A DNA stretch of 5,670 nt. Origin: Actinomycetes bacterium (GTDB lineage Bacteria > Actinomycetota > Acidimicrobiia > Acidimicrobiales > Bog-793). A program made the position numbers and the translations under genes. Under the pieces are notes generated by a model. The model had not been told where the DNA came from, ran no database searches, and saw only the letters and a program-made list of their open reading frames with translations. This document shows positions 4,317 through 5,670 of the stretch, piece after piece. Each line of letters begins with the position of its first letter. Positions within the stretch are counted from its first letter, which is position 1. The DNA is taken from the NCBI GenBank assembly GCA_021823365.1, contig JAKAOD010000120.1, positions 1 through 5,670 on the forward strand. The letters run 5' to 3'.

Positions 4317-5670
4317 ATGCGCCTCGACCGCAGAGCGTTCCTTCGCGCCGCAGCCGGCGTCGCCGCGGGCGTCGCCGTCACCGCAGGTTCCGAGACGCTC
4401 CCGGAAGTCTCGCTGTCGCCATCGAGGGGTGCCGCCCTGGCACGCGCGCTCGGCGACGATCGACCCGTGCCGTGGCACGCTCTCGCTGCTTCACTACGGG
4501 GAAGGCTCGTAAGGCCGACGAACCCCTCGTACCCGGTCGACGCCCAGGTCTACAACCAACGGTTCGACGGCCTGCTCCCGAAGGCGATCGCGTACTGCAG
4601 GACGCCACAGGACGTGCAGCGTTGCGTGGACTTCGCACGGCGTCACCGCGTCCGGGTGGCCGCCAGGAGCGGTGGCCACTCCTACGGCGGCTACTCGCTG
4701 TGCCGGGGACTGGTCGTCGACGTGACGGAGCTGTCGGCGGTCCACCTCGACGTGCGCAGGAGGGCGGCGACCGTCGGCGCGGGAGTCAGGATGATCGACC
4801 TGTACACAGCGCTGGGTGGCAAGGGACGGCTCCTTCCCGGAGCCTCGTGCCCGACCGTGGGCATCGCGGGGCTCGCGCTGGGAGGCGGCGTGAGCGTCTT
4901 CGCCCGCCGCTACGGGCTCACCTGCGACCAGCTCGAAACCCTGCGGATCGTGACTGCAGACGGCAGGATCCTCACCTGCGACCGCGAGCACCACGAAGAC
5001 CTCTTCTGGGCGTGCCGAGGCGGGGGCGGGGGCAACTTCGGCGTCGTCACGTCGTTCACGTTCCGCGTGCACCCGATCCCGCCCGTCGCGCTCTTCACCT
5101 TGGAATGGCCCTGGGCCGCCGCGGCCGACGTGTTGGGCGCATGGCTCCATTGGACGACGGGCGCTCCCGACGAGATCTGGTCGAACTGCCAGCTCCTCTC
5201 CTCCGGCAGCGCCGGAGGGAAGACCGTAAAAGTGACCGGGGTCCTCTGCGGATCTGCGAGGACCCTCGTGACGCTCCTTCGCCCGCTGCGCGCCGCCGTC
5301 GCGACGGCTCCCGTCGTCGACTTCGTGGGTCCGGAGAGCTACCTCCCCGCGATGCTCGTCGAAGCAGGCTGCGAAGGAATGAGCGTCGCCGCGTGCCACC
5401 TGCCCAGCGAGAACCGGTCAGGGACGCTCAGCCGCGCCTCCTTCGGGGCCAAGTCGGGGTACGTGACCTCGATGCCTCCTGACCGAGGAATCATTGCGGC
5501 GGTAAACGCCGTCTCGTTCCTCGACCACGATGTCCCAGAGGTCGGAGGGGGAATCGTCTTCGACGCCTACGGCGGCGCAGTGAACCGGGTCGCATCTGAC
5601 GCCACCGCGTTCGTGCATCGCGACGCCCTGGCGTGCGCGCAGTGGAGCTTCTTCTGGGGCACAGGCGCAC
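4317..5670 (+). CDS. Tat-exported FAD-binding oxidoreductase, berberine bridge enzyme-like (partial, 3' end outside window)
   Basis: The reading frame is open from the ATG at 4317 to the window edge, giving 451 residues without a stop. The first residues are MRLDRRAFLR followed by an Ala/Val/Gly-rich segment to about residue 24. This is a twin-arginine signal, so the protein is probably exported already folded with FAD; it also fixes the start. A PCMH-type FAD domain follows (about 86-255). RSGGHSYGGYS puts His121 at the usual covalent-flavin position. ASCPTVGIAGLALGGG has Cys178 at the second attachment site, so bicovalent FAD is predicted, as in berberine bridge enzyme and glucooligosaccharide oxidase. 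CRGGGGGNFGVVTSF (233-247) is also typical. These enzymes oxidise sugars, alcohols or alkaloid-like compounds with O2. The substrate domain is incomplete and the C-terminal BBE motif lies beyond the edge. Twelve cysteines are visible, many for an exported protein. No Shine-Dalgarno is obvious. Substrate unknown. Confidence 0.9.
   Translation, partial: MRLDRRAFLRAAAGVAAGVAVTAGSETLPEVSLSPSRGAALARALGDDRPVPWHALAASLRGRLVRPTNPSYPVDAQVYNQRFDGLLPKAIAYCRTPQDVQRCVDFARRHRVRVAARSGGHSYGGYSLCRGLVVDVTELSAVHLDVRRRAATVGAGVRMIDLYTALGGKGRLLPGASCPTVGIAGLALGGGVSVFARRYGLTCDQLETLRIVTADGRILTCDREHHEDLFWACRGGGGGNFGVVTSFTFRVHPIPPVALFTLEWPWAAAADVLGAWLHWTTGAPDEIWSNCQLLSSGSAGGKTVKVTGVLCGSARTLVTLLRPLRAAVATAPVVDFVGPESYLPAMLVEAGCEGMSVAACHLPSENRSGTLSRASFGAKSGYVTSMPPDRGIIAAVNAVSFLDHDVPEVGGGIVFDAYGGAVNRVASDATAFVHRDALACAQWSFFWGTGA

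Noticed and set aside
4199..5482. Forward open frame of 427 codons covering the repeat array and the oxidase
   Set aside because: It is Arg/Pro-rich and out of frame with the FAD-oxidase domains, which run uninterrupted from 4317 to the edge.

Overview
This 5.67 kb window is high-GC bacterial DNA with four genes, all on the + strand. GC-rich codon third positions, GTG as well as ATG starts, a GntR/FCD regulator and a Tat-exported flavoprotein fit an actinobacterium or a similar high-GC lineage. The sequence alone does not fix the genus.

Layout: positions 1-228 are a non-coding leader holding a 12-bp tandem repeat. One copy of the repeat contains a GGT-nnn-ACC core of the kind bound by FadR-type GntR proteins. 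A GntR/FCD regulator follows (229-1062). An 89-bp gap carries a 13-bp direct repeat whose copies lie exactly 21 bp apart. Next come a thiamine-diphosphate (ThDP) lyase/decarboxylase (1152-2852) and, 26 bp on, a family III CoA-transferase that closely resembles formyl-CoA:oxalate CoA-transferase Frc (2879-4126). These two genes look like one operon. A 190-bp gap contains four tandem 22-bp units, each able to fold into a short hairpin. The last gene is a Tat-dependent, probably bicovalently flavinylated, berberine-bridge-type FAD oxidase (4317 to the window edge). It is cut off before its stop codon.

How the genes may work together: Frc moves CoA from formyl-CoA to oxalate (known family chemistry). 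Its usual partner is oxalyl-CoA decarboxylase, which turns oxalyl-CoA into formyl-CoA and CO2 and so closes a CoA cycle. Here the partner is a ThDP enzyme of the broad acetolactate synthase / oxalyl-CoA decarboxylase / 2-hydroxyacyl-CoA lyase superfamily. By eye it lacks the Tyr-Glu pair and the C-terminal segment of canonical oxalyl-CoA decarboxylase. The pair is therefore either a divergent oxalate module or a formyl-CoA-recycling module acting on another 2-hydroxy or 2-oxo acid. The GntR protein is the likely local regulator. The FAD oxidase lies beyond the repeat array and may be a separate transcription unit.
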